A stretch of DNA of 22,086 nt, taken from the NCBI GenBank assembly GCA_017643965.1, contig JAEPMM010000007.1:1-22086 (forward strand), read 5' to 3'. Position numbers and translations under genes: made by a program. The notes under the pieces are model-generated. The model did no database searches, was not told the DNA's origin, and saw only the letters and a program-made list of their open reading frames with translations. Source of the DNA: Marinobacter sp. GTDB taxonomy: Bacteria; Pseudomonadota; Gammaproteobacteria; Pseudomonadales; Oleiphilaceae. Of this stretch, positions 1 to 6,917 are shown piece after piece (the stretch's first letter is position 1; each line of letters begins with the position of its first letter).

Positions 1-1350
1 CTGGCCGCGAAGCTCGCCGGCACCGGTGCTGACCAGCAGCTCGGTCAGGGAAACCGATTCCAGATCGCCGGCCAGCGCGGTTTCTAGTTCAGCGTCGCCA
101 AGGGGCCCGGTCACTGCGGCCTCGAGCCGCGCATTGTAACGACCGTCCCGGTATTCGAGGTCACCCTGCAATTGGCGCAGAGTGACCGGAGGCTGCTCCA
201 TGTCCGGCAGCAGCGTGTGCCAGGGAAAACCTGCCAGGGCGACTGTCAGGTCAGCGTTCAGTGCCTCCTGCCAGCTCACATCGCCGGCCAACGCCAGCGT
301 GCCCGGTTGCGGGCCGTCCTGCGGGCCGGTCAGTTGCAGGCTGACATCCGATGCGCCGGCGGTGGTCACGAGCCCCTGCAGGGACACCCCGACCGGACCG
401 GCGGTGCCCGGGAGTACCGCGTTTGAACGGGTGGTAAAGCCCTTTTCCAGGCTGCCGTCGAGCGCCAACCGCCAGTCTTTCAGAGTGAGTGTCGGTGTCA
501 GGGTGTCCAGCGCCAGGAACGACGGGGATTCCAGTTCAAGCCGCAGCGGCAGACGCTGGTCCAGCGGCGCAGCCCGCCCCCGCAATGACGCCTCCAGATA
601 ACCACGGCTGCGAGCCGAGAGCCTGAGGTCCTCGGCACTGCCGGTGAGATTCAACGCAATCTGCCAGGCGTCGCCCCGGGGTGGTGGCAGCGACACGTCC
701 ACATCGAGGTCAAGAGGCCAGCCGCCACGGGTTTCCAGACGCCCGGACGCATCCACCGCAATCTCGTCCAGGCGATAACGGGCGTGCTCCAGAGCCCAGT
801 CAGCCCCGGACCCTCCGGCTTTAAGCTCCAACCGATCCCAAACCGTGTTGCCATCCAGCGTGAAGCGACCCAGCTGAACATCACCAATGCGCACGCCCAC
901 AGGCAGATTGACGACGGGCAGGCTGATATCCCCGCCCGGCTCCTCCGGCTCGTCGGAGGGTTGCAGGGTCAGATCGATGGTTTGCGCGTGCAGGGTGTCG
1001 AGACACAGCTCCTTGCTCAGCAGACATCCCGGCGACCAGTCCACCACCACCGCTTCCAGTCGCAACCCGGTGCCGTACCCCTGCCAGATCACCGACTCGG
1101 CCTGCCAGTAACCGAACAATGAGCCGCGGTCGCCCTCAACAGTCAGGCCAGGAACCTGGTCAATGGCCCAGGCGGTGCCGGTTTCCGAACGCAGCACCAA
1201 CAACAGCGCAGCCACCAGCGCCAGGGGCAACAACAGCACCAGCAGCAGAATAACAAATAGCCAGAACCGCCAGCTCCGGCGCGGCTTGCCGGCGCGCCCG
1301 GTCTGCTCGGTGGGGGTGGCCGTTGCCTTGTCGCGGTTGTCGTCCGTCAC
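1..1350 (-). CDS. tamB: TamB, translocation and assembly module inner-membrane subunit (N-terminal part, cut by window edge)
   Basis: This is the first 450 codons of TamB, the long inner-membrane-anchored protein that spans the periplasm and works with TamA in outer-membrane protein insertion and phospholipid transport. The start is a GTG at 1350-1348 that overlaps the tamA stop codon (shared GTGA), which indicates translational coupling. The N-terminus is a short charged cytoplasmic stretch, then a hydrophobic helix at about residues 29-53 (VILLLVLLLPLALVAALLLV), then the family-typical GSLFGYWQAE element near residue 77. The frame stays open to the window edge and reads as the beta-rich repeats expected of TamB (for example VGVRIGDVQLGRFTLDGN around 900-847). 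Full-length TamB is usually over 1,000 residues, so most of it lies to the left. Identification is firm from the TamA partner plus the N-terminal architecture. Confidence 0.9.
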   Translation of the reverse strand, partial: MTDDNRDKATATPTEQTGRAGKPRRSWRFWLFVILLLVLLLPLALVAALLLVLRSETGTAWAIDQVPGLTVEGDRGSLFGYWQAESVIWQGYGTGLRLEAVVVDWSPGCLLSKELCLDTLHAQTIDLTLQPSDEPEEPGGDISLPVVNLPVGVRIGDVQLGRFTLDGNTVWDRLELKAGGSGADWALEHARYRLDEIAVDASGRLETRGGWPLDLDVDVSLPPPRGDAWQIALNLTGSAEDLRLSARSRGYLEASLRGRAAPLDQRLPLRLELESPSFLALDTLTPTLTLKDWRLALDGSLEKGFTTRSNAVLPGTAGPVGVSLQGLVTTAGASDVSLQLTGPQDGPQPGTLALAGDVSWQEALNADLTVALAGFPWHTLLPDMEQPPVTLRQLQGDLEYRDGRYNARLEAAVTGPLGDAELETALAGDLESVSLTELLVSTGAGELRGQ

Positions 1351-3104
1351 AGTTCTGGCCCCATGGAAAAGTGAATGCGCCAGTCACCGCCAAATTCGTC
1401 GTCCAGTCCGTGGGCGACGTCAAAGCGGAGCGGCCCGACCGGACTGACCCAGCGGATACCGATACCTGCGCCGCTGGCACGGGGGTCCAACAGGTCCTCC
1501 ATGGCGTTGCCTTCATCGTAGAACGCCGCCATCCGCCAATTCTGGACAAATTCGTACTGATACTCGACGCTGCCGACCATCAAGTAACGGCCGCCGATGG
1601 CCACACCGTTCTCATCCTCCGGTGACAAGGTTTCATAACCGTAGCCTCGCACGCTCTGATCGCCACCGGCGAAGAAACGCAGGGACGGAGGCACATCGTC
1701 GAACTGGTTGGTGGCGACGCCGCCGAACTGGAACCGGGCGAGAAACCGATGCCGGTCCGCCAGGGTGTAGAGGCCACGAACCAGGAAATTCACGTGCAGG
1801 ATGTCCACATCCGAGAGCGCAGCGCGGTGGGACCCGGTGACATCCGCCTGCACCCGATAGCCGCGGGACGGGTCCAGGGGCGAATTGGCGTGGAGCTTGG
1901 AATAGCCGAGCCCCGGCAACAGCAGGCTACTGCTCTGGCGGTCATCCTCGCCAATGCGGAAGCGCTCACCTTCCCAGCGCAACGAGGCGATCTGCATCCA
2001 GCCGGAATCCAGCTGATGCTTCCACTGCTGACCCAGGGTCAACAGTTCGGATTCCACGTCCTCGATGTCTTCCCGCTGGTAACCGGCACCCAGCCGGATC
2101 GAATCCGTCATTGGCGGATCCAGCGGCAATTCATACCAGGTACTGAGGTTCTGCCGTGGTCCCGACAATTCGGTGTCAACGCCGCGACGATGTCCCATGG
2201 GGTTGATCCAGTGCTCCCGCCAGTTACCACGAAAGCGCGGACCCACGTCTGTCGAGAAGCCGATGCCGGCGGCAACGGAACGGGGCGGGCGTGTGGTCAG
2301 GCCAATGTTGACGGGAATAACGCCGTCGTCGGCGTTGGTGGGCGAGGCGTCAATGTCCACACCGGAAAAATAGCCGCTGTCGGACAGGTCACGGTTCAGC
2401 TTCGCGATCTCATCGGCGTGGAAGGGTTGCCCGGGTTCAAAGGTAACGTATTTCTCCAGCAGCTCGTTTTCAAAGCCATGCCCCTCCTCAAAAGTGACCG
2501 CACCCAACCGGTAGCGTTCACCGCTGCGGAACCGGATGTCGATGGTGGCGGTAAGCTCCTCAGGGTTCACCTCAAGCCGGCGGCTCACGAATTCACCGTC
2601 GAAATAGCCCAGTCGGCGGGCGCGGTTCTGGATCGACTGGCGCAAACTGCTGTACTGGCCGTGATTCAGCACATCCCCCTCGCCGGGAGTCTCCGGAATG
2701 GCCTCCCGGAAACTGCTGTCCTCTCCCGCTGGCCCTTCGATCACCACGTTTCGCGAGCGGATGCGCACCGGCTCCCCGGGAATCACCGTGAGCGTCAGCG
2801 ATGGCAGATCGTCCTCGCCTTCCCCCTCAGACACCTCCCATTCGATGATCGGACTGTAGTAACCCAGAGCCTTCAGCGCCTGCTCGACCTGTTGCGTTGC
2901 CGTGCCGGAATAACGCCGCAGGTTGTCGACGCTTCGGCCCTCCACGTCTCCCAGGAACACCTCGGCGTTTTCCTGCAGTTGCGGATAATCGCCCTCCACC
3001 TTCACATTTACCTGATTGGCCCACAGCCGGCACGGCACCAGCAATACCAAGGCGATCAGCACATGAGTGCCGGGGAACAGGCGATGTCTGAGGAGGGATA
3101 ACAT
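1347..3104 (-). CDS. tamA: TamA, Omp85-family outer-membrane translocation and assembly protein
   Basis: This 585-residue protein has the usual TamA length. An N-terminal signal peptide (hydrophobic VLIALVLLVPC, probable cleavage after LWA) is followed by about 240 residues fitting three POTRA domains, then a 16-strand Omp85/BamA-type barrel. The conserved barrel-loop motif is visible as QSVRGYGYE, with RGY at residues 486-488, and the protein ends FSMGPEL, a common TamA ending. It acts in the outer membrane with TamB, encoded immediately downstream with a 4-base overlap, to help insert outer-membrane proteins and move phospholipids. The start was chosen because it gives a complete signal peptide; the ribosome-binding site before it is weak. 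It is divergent from the acyl-CoA dehydrogenase gene at 3311, so the two share a 206-base upstream region. Confidence 0.95.
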   Translation of the reverse strand: MLSLLRHRLFPGTHVLIALVLLVPCRLWANQVNVKVEGDYPQLQENAEVFLGDVEGRSVDNLRRYSGTATQQVEQALKALGYYSPIIEWEVSEGEGEDDLPSLTLTVIPGEPVRIRSRNVVIEGPAGEDSSFREAIPETPGEGDVLNHGQYSSLRQSIQNRARRLGYFDGEFVSRRLEVNPEELTATIDIRFRSGERYRLGAVTFEEGHGFENELLEKYVTFEPGQPFHADEIAKLNRDLSDSGYFSGVDIDASPTNADDGVIPVNIGLTTRPPRSVAAGIGFSTDVGPRFRGNWREHWINPMGHRRGVDTELSGPRQNLSTWYELPLDPPMTDSIRLGAGYQREDIEDVESELLTLGQQWKHQLDSGWMQIASLRWEGERFRIGEDDRQSSSLLLPGLGYSKLHANSPLDPSRGYRVQADVTGSHRAALSDVDILHVNFLVRGLYTLADRHRFLARFQFGGVATNQFDDVPPSLRFFAGGDQSVRGYGYETLSPEDENGVAIGGRYLMVGSVEYQYEFVQNWRMAAFYDEGNAMEDLLDPRASGAGIGIRWVSPVGPLRFDVAHGLDDEFGGDWRIHFSMGPEL

Positions 3105-3202
3105 CCGTTTATGAATCGTCTTTGTTGTGGGGAAAATTCAAGTCTGCGCGCGAGTTTACCGGATTGACCAGACCGACCACTACCCACGCTCCTTATGCCA
3201 AT

Positions 3203-3234
3203 GGTTGATCGACGCAACGCGCCCATGATCAACC
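3203..3234. promoter_or_regulatory. Inverted repeat in the tamA / acyl-CoA dehydrogenase divergent region (possible operator)
   Basis: Perfect 8-base arms GGTTGATC (3203-3210) and GATCAACC (3227-3234) are separated by 16 bases. They lie about 75-105 bases before the acyl-CoA dehydrogenase start and about 100-130 bases before tamA, a position suited to a regulator of either gene. I cannot assign it to a known regulator; it does not look like the GAAAC-type palindrome of PsrA. A chance repeat is possible. Confidence 0.3.
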
Positions 3235-3296
3235 CTGATCCAATTCAACAATAACCAGTCTGATAGTAACAGGCGCGCCAGGTTCCCGCCGCCTGC

Positions 3297-3303
3297 AAAG
3301 GAG
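3297..3303 (+). promoter_or_regulatory. Strong ribosome-binding site for the first acyl-CoA dehydrogenase
   Basis: AAAGGAG stands 7 bases before the ATG at 3311. This supports that start and the unusual N-terminal extension it implies. Confidence 0.8.
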
Positions 3304-3310
3304 ACCCACA

Positions 3311-4615
3311 ATGACCAGGGATCCCATCGGTATGGCACTGGCGATGATGAACCGTCTTGCCGCCAACCCCTTGCTGGACCGTTTCGGGCTGCGCACAGCC
3401 ACTGAGAAAACCGCCTACCACGGCACCCGCATCGGCTTTCGCACTCTGGCGCTGGCCGGGCGAGAATTCAAGCGGGTGTCGAACTGGCTGCCCCGCAAAA
3501 GATTACCCGGAAAACCGGCCCCGACACTGCTTGACCTTACGCTGGATGAAGACCAACAGATGATCGTGGACAGCCTCCAACGGCTGGCGCGGGACACCCT
3601 GCGTCCGGCCGCCGCAGGGGCTGACGAGGCCGGCGCCATGCCGGCTGATGTGTTTGATACCACCACCGAGCTCGGCCTGGCGCTGTACGCCGTGCCCGTG
3701 GAGTTCGGGGGTGTGGCCGAAACACAATCGCCGGTGACCAGTGTGCTGATTGCCGAACAACTGGCGTGGGGCGATATGGGCCTGGCCGTGGCGTTACTGG
3801 CACCGTTCAGCGTGGCCCAGGCCATCACCCGTTGGGGTACCGGTGAGCAGCAGTCCCGCTACCTGCCGACGTTCTGCGAACCCCAACCCCCAGTAGCCAC
3901 CATTGCCATGGACGAGCCCAGGGCGCTGTTTGATCCCTTGACGCTGGCCACCCGCGCCGACACCACGCCCAACGGTTATCGGCTCAATGGCCAGAAGAAC
4001 GGGGTGATTCTGGGCGCCCAGAGCGACCTGATGCTGGTTTCCGCCACCCTGAATGGTCGCCCACGACTGTTTATCGTCGAAAGCGGCACCCCGGGACTGA
4101 CCTGCGAGGCGGATCCCGCCATGGGCCTGCGCGCCGCGCAACCGGCCACCGTTACCCTGAAGGACGTCAATGTACTCACCGATGCCCTGTTGGGTGACGA
4201 CGACTTCGATTATCAGGCATTTCTGGACATGGGTGCCTTGCTGCGCTGCGGGCTGGCAATCGGCACGGCCCAGGCGGTAGTGGATTACGTCATCCCCTAC
4301 TGCAATGAGCGGGAAGCCTTTGGCGAGCCCATCAGTCACCGGCAATCGGTGGCGTTCATGATCAGCAACCTGGCGATTGAAACCGAGAGCATGCGCATGC
4401 TGACCTGGCGTGCCGCCAGCCGCGCAGAAACGGACCAGACCTTCCACCGGGAAGCCTGCCTGGCCAAGCTGCTGTGCAATGAGAAAGCCATGGAAATCGG
4501 CACCAACGGTGTTCAGCTGCTGGGTGGCCACGGCTTTGTGAAAGAACACCCGGTTGAACGCTGGTACCGTGATCTGCGGTCTGTGGCCACTCACACCGGC
4601 GGCGTCCACGCCTGA
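3311..4615 (+). CDS. Acyl-CoA dehydrogenase-family protein lacking the usual catalytic glutamate (possible partner subunit)
   Basis: A 434-residue acyl-CoA dehydrogenase-fold protein. About 75 N-terminal residues precede the usual family beginning (LTLDEDQQMIVDSLQRLARD). Family landmarks include the N-domain segment LGLALYAVPVEFGG, NGQKNGVILGAQSD in the middle beta domain, and GGHGFVKEHPVERWYRDLR near the C-terminus. Two active-site landmarks are altered. The usual TEPxAGSD segment is replaced by AMDEPRALFDP. The C-terminal YEGT, whose Glu is the catalytic base in the MCAD/SCAD type, aligns with HTGG (Thr429), and the protein stops three residues later instead of continuing with the last helix. 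It is probably co-transcribed with the dehydrogenase 24 bases downstream, which keeps both motifs. I infer a non-catalytic or divergent subunit of a two-gene enzyme; a base at another position, as in the isovaleryl-CoA type, cannot be excluded. The substrate is unknown. Confidence 0.85.
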   Translation: MTRDPIGMALAMMNRLAANPLLDRFGLRTATEKTAYHGTRIGFRTLALAGREFKRVSNWLPRKRLPGKPAPTLLDLTLDEDQQMIVDSLQRLARDTLRPAAAGADEAGAMPADVFDTTTELGLALYAVPVEFGGVAETQSPVTSVLIAEQLAWGDMGLAVALLAPFSVAQAITRWGTGEQQSRYLPTFCEPQPPVATIAMDEPRALFDPLTLATRADTTPNGYRLNGQKNGVILGAQSDLMLVSATLNGRPRLFIVESGTPGLTCEADPAMGLRAAQPATVTLKDVNVLTDALLGDDDFDYQAFLDMGALLRCGLAIGTAQAVVDYVIPYCNEREAFGEPISHRQSVAFMISNLAIETESMRMLTWRAASRAETDQTFHREACLAKLLCNEKAMEIGTNGVQLLGGHGFVKEHPVERWYRDLRSVATHTGGVHA

Positions 4616-4639
4616 GCCTGAGCAAATCTGGAGCACCCC

Positions 4640-5848
4640 ATGTACCTGGAAATACCGAAAAAATTCTCCCCCATTGTGAATCAGGCACGCCAGGTGGCGC
4701 AGGAAGTCTTCCGCCCCATCTCCCGCAAGTACGACCGCGCGGAACACGCCTATCCCACAGAACTGGATATGTTTGCCTCGATCATGGACGGCATGAACGA
4801 TGGCGCGCCCGATGGCGGTGCCGGGGCCGGCAAACTGGCCCGCTCCGGCGGCAATGGCGCCCCCGGAAACCGCAACGGCCCCAACATGCAAACCGTACTG
4901 GGGCTGACCGAACTGTGCTGGGGCGACGTCGGGCTGGCGCTGTCTATTCCCCGCCAGGGACTCGGCAACTCCGCCATCGCGGCGGTGGCCAATGAAGAAC
5001 AGCTGGCGCGCCTGGGAGACACCTGGGCCGCGATGGCCATCACCGAGCCGGGCGCCGGTTCCGACTCCGCGGCCATTCGCACCACTGCAAAAGAAGATGG
5101 CGACCATTATGTGATCAACGGCGAGAAGATCTACGTCACCGCCGGCGAGCGCGCCAACGCCGTGGTGGTGTGGGCCAGCCTGGATCGCAACAAGGGCAAG
5201 GCCGCCATTAAGTCCTTCGTGGTGGAGAAAGGCACACCGGGCATGACCCTGGAGCGACTCGAGAAAAAGCTCGGCATCCGCGCCTCCGACACCGCCGCCA
5301 TCCGCTTCGAGAACTGCCGGGTGCCGAAAGAAAATCTCCTTGGCGACCCGGAAATCAGCGTCAACAAGGGCTTCGCGGGGGCCATGCAAACGTTCGACAA
5401 TACCCGCCCGGTTGTCGCCGGCATGGCCATCGGGGTAGCCCGCGCGGCGCTGGAGCGCACCCGCCAGATCATCGCGGAAGCCGGGATCAACCTCGACTAC
5501 CACACCCAGACCTGGACCCAGCCGGCGGTCAGCCGGGAACTGCAACTGCTGGAGGCAGAGCTTGAGGCCGCCAGACTGCTGACCCTGAAAGCCGCCTGGA
5601 TGGCTGACAACGGCTTGCCCAACTCCAAAGAGGCCTCCATGGCCAAGGCCAAGGCGGGACGGGTGGGTAACACCATTACCCTGCGCTGCGTGGAGCTGTG
5701 TAGCAGCCTGGGCTATGGCGAGACCGAGCTGATCGAGAAGTGGGCGCGGGATTCCAAAATTCTGGATATTTTCGAGGGCACCCAGCAGATTCAGCTGCTG
5801 ATCATCGCCCGGCGTTTACTCGGGAAGTCGTCGGCCGAGCTCAAATGA
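4640..5848 (+). CDS. Acyl-CoA dehydrogenase, catalytically complete
   Basis: A 402-residue flavoprotein predicted to oxidise an acyl-CoA to the trans-2-enoyl-CoA and pass electrons to electron-transfer flavoprotein in the cytoplasm. Diagnostic segments are AITEPGAGSDSAAIRT (FAD/substrate region), GEKIYVTAG, and FEGTQQIQ near the C-terminus with Glu379 at the catalytic-base position of MCAD/SCAD. A glycine-rich insert (about residues 55-80, GAPDGGAGAGKLARSGG) in the N-terminal helical domain is unusual. A GGAG at 4631-4634 precedes the ATG. The gene lies 24 bases after the degenerate dehydrogenase, suggesting one operon and perhaps one heteromeric complex. Substrate chain length or type cannot be read from the sequence. 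Confidence 0.9.
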   Translation: MYLEIPKKFSPIVNQARQVAQEVFRPISRKYDRAEHAYPTELDMFASIMDGMNDGAPDGGAGAGKLARSGGNGAPGNRNGPNMQTVLGLTELCWGDVGLALSIPRQGLGNSAIAAVANEEQLARLGDTWAAMAITEPGAGSDSAAIRTTAKEDGDHYVINGEKIYVTAGERANAVVVWASLDRNKGKAAIKSFVVEKGTPGMTLERLEKKLGIRASDTAAIRFENCRVPKENLLGDPEISVNKGFAGAMQTFDNTRPVVAGMAIGVARAALERTRQIIAEAGINLDYHTQTWTQPAVSRELQLLEAELEAARLLTLKAAWMADNGLPNSKEASMAKAKAGRVGNTITLRCVELCSSLGYGETELIEKWARDSKILDIFEGTQQIQLLIIARRLLGKSSAELK

Positions 5849-5853
5849 GCTAA

Positions 5854-5873
5854 CCTGTGAAAAAATTCACAGG
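5854..5873. promoter_or_regulatory. Palindrome containing a perfect CRP/Vfr-type core (TGTGA-N6-TCACA)
   Basis: CCTGTGAA-AAAA-TTCACAGG has perfect 8-base arms. Positions 5856-5871 read TGTGAAAAAATTCACA, which matches the CRP consensus TGTGA-N6-TCACA at every defined base. It sits in the 40-base gap between the dehydrogenase stop and the ATG at 5889. Its centre is only about 25 bases before that ATG, too close for ordinary CRP activation of a leadered transcript, so repression or a start inside the coding region is likelier if it is a protein site. As RNA it would form an 8-bp stem with an AAAA loop, but no T-run follows, so a classical terminator is unlikely. Confidence 0.5.
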
Positions 5874-5874
5874 A

Positions 5875-5890
5875 ATTCAGGCACCTGAAT
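5875..5890 (+). promoter_or_regulatory. Second palindrome overlapping the start codon of the membrane-protein gene
   Basis: ATTCAGG-CA-CCTGAAT is a perfect 7-base inverted repeat, beginning one base after the CRP-like palindrome ends and including the A and T of the start codon. The AGG shared by the two elements is the only Shine-Dalgarno-like sequence nearby, so folding could hide the translation start. Confidence 0.4.
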
Positions 5891-6896
5891 GCTGAAGATC
5901 AACCGCGAAAACCTCAAGAAAAGCCATCAGACGATCTGGCTCATCATCGACTTCCTGATGCTGGGCCTGCTCATTCTCAACCTGTCCCTGATCATTTTCG
6001 ATTCCATCTACGCCTTCAGCGCCATCGAAGGCTTTTTCGCCGAGCATACACCGGGTTTCCAGGCGTTCTACGACCCGATCCACGAGAACTTCCTGTTCTA
6101 CGACCTGATCTTCGTGGGCATCTTCCTTACTGAATTCTTCGTGCGCTGGGGCTATGCGGTGAAAGCCAACGTGTACGACCGCTGGTACTTTTACCCGTTC
6201 ATTCACTGGTACGATCTGGTGGGCTGTATCCCGGTGGGCAGCTTCCGCTTCCTGCGGGTTCTTCGCATTATCTCCATCATTTACCGGCTGCATCAGTACA
6301 AGATCATTGATGTCACCAGCATGCGCGTCTACAAGTTCGTGAATTTCTACTATGAGGCGTTCATGGAGGAGCTGTCGGACCGCATCGTGCTCAAGGTGCT
6401 GTCGGGAGTGCAGCAGGAAGTGAAACGGGGCTCGCCGCTGTTCGAGCGCATCCAGAACGACATTGTCTACCCCCGCAGGGGCATGCTGACCGACTGGATT
6501 TCCGGGCGCGTGGCCCAGGCCGCGCAGGAAGGCTATGTGCCCAATCGGGGCGCCCTACGCAGCTATCTGGAGGACCGGGTTGACCACGCGCTCAAGCAGA
6601 ATCTGGAACTGTCGCGGCTGAAATACCTGCCGGTGGTGGGCCCGCAGATACAGGAGACCCTGGAGGAAGCGGTGGGCGACATCGTTGCCAACGTGATTCA
6701 CCAGATTCTGGAAGACCTGGCGTCGGCCTCCAACCACGCGTTTATCGAGGACATCGTCAACGTCTTCATTCCGACGCCGGACGACAGCGCGGCGGACACC
6801 CCGGAAAACCAGGCCCTGATCAACCTGATCCTCGAAATCCTGGATGCCGTGAAGACCCAGGTGCAAGTCAAACACTGGCGCGAAGACCTGCCATAA
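5889..6896 (+). CDS. Membrane protein with a voltage-sensor-like four-helix domain and no visible pore
   Basis: A 335-residue protein. Four hydrophobic segments fit S1-S4 of a voltage-sensor domain: about 16-38, 68-87, 100-116 and 119-134. The fourth carries Arg120, Arg123, Arg126 and Arg133 (FRFLRVLRIISIIYRL), the every-third-residue arginines of an S4 helix. The second carries Glu82 and the third Asp109 (WYDLVG), the acidic counter-charges typical of voltage sensors. I see no S5-pore-S6 region or potassium-selectivity sequence. The remaining 200 residues are soluble and helical (LERIQ-, LEDRVDHALK- and EDIVNVFI-like stretches) without a domain I recognise. Flanking gaps of 40 and 21 bases suggest co-transcription with the dehydrogenases and the amidase. 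The ion or ligand is unknown; a voltage- or membrane-state-sensing protein is inference. Confidence 0.65.
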   Translation: MLKINRENLKKSHQTIWLIIDFLMLGLLILNLSLIIFDSIYAFSAIEGFFAEHTPGFQAFYDPIHENFLFYDLIFVGIFLTEFFVRWGYAVKANVYDRWYFYPFIHWYDLVGCIPVGSFRFLRVLRIISIIYRLHQYKIIDVTSMRVYKFVNFYYEAFMEELSDRIVLKVLSGVQQEVKRGSPLFERIQNDIVYPRRGMLTDWISGRVAQAAQEGYVPNRGALRSYLEDRVDHALKQNLELSRLKYLPVVGPQIQETLEEAVGDIVANVIHQILEDLASASNHAFIEDIVNVFIPTPDDSAADTPENQALINLILEILDAVKTQVQVKHWREDLP

Positions 6897-6917
6897 CAAC
6901 ACAAAGAGTCAAGATTC

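Noticed and set aside
1749..3101. Long open frame on the plus strand opposite tamA
   Set aside because: The opposite strand encodes a clear TamA with signal peptide and barrel motifs. The plus-strand translation has no recognisable motif and is a high-GC shadow.
3311..4615. Pseudogene status for the first acyl-CoA dehydrogenase
   Set aside because: The frame is intact with a strong ribosome-binding site and most family segments preserved; loss of the glutamate together with an active neighbour fits a subunit role better.
3794..5545. Open frame of 583 codons on the minus strand opposite both acyl-CoA dehydrogenases
   Set aside because: It runs across two well-supported plus-strand genes and the gap between them, and its Gly/Ala/His-rich translation is typical of antisense reading of GC-rich genes.
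5854..5873. Rho-independent terminator after the second dehydrogenase
   Set aside because: The stem is AT-containing and no T-run follows; the match to the CRP core is the better explanation.
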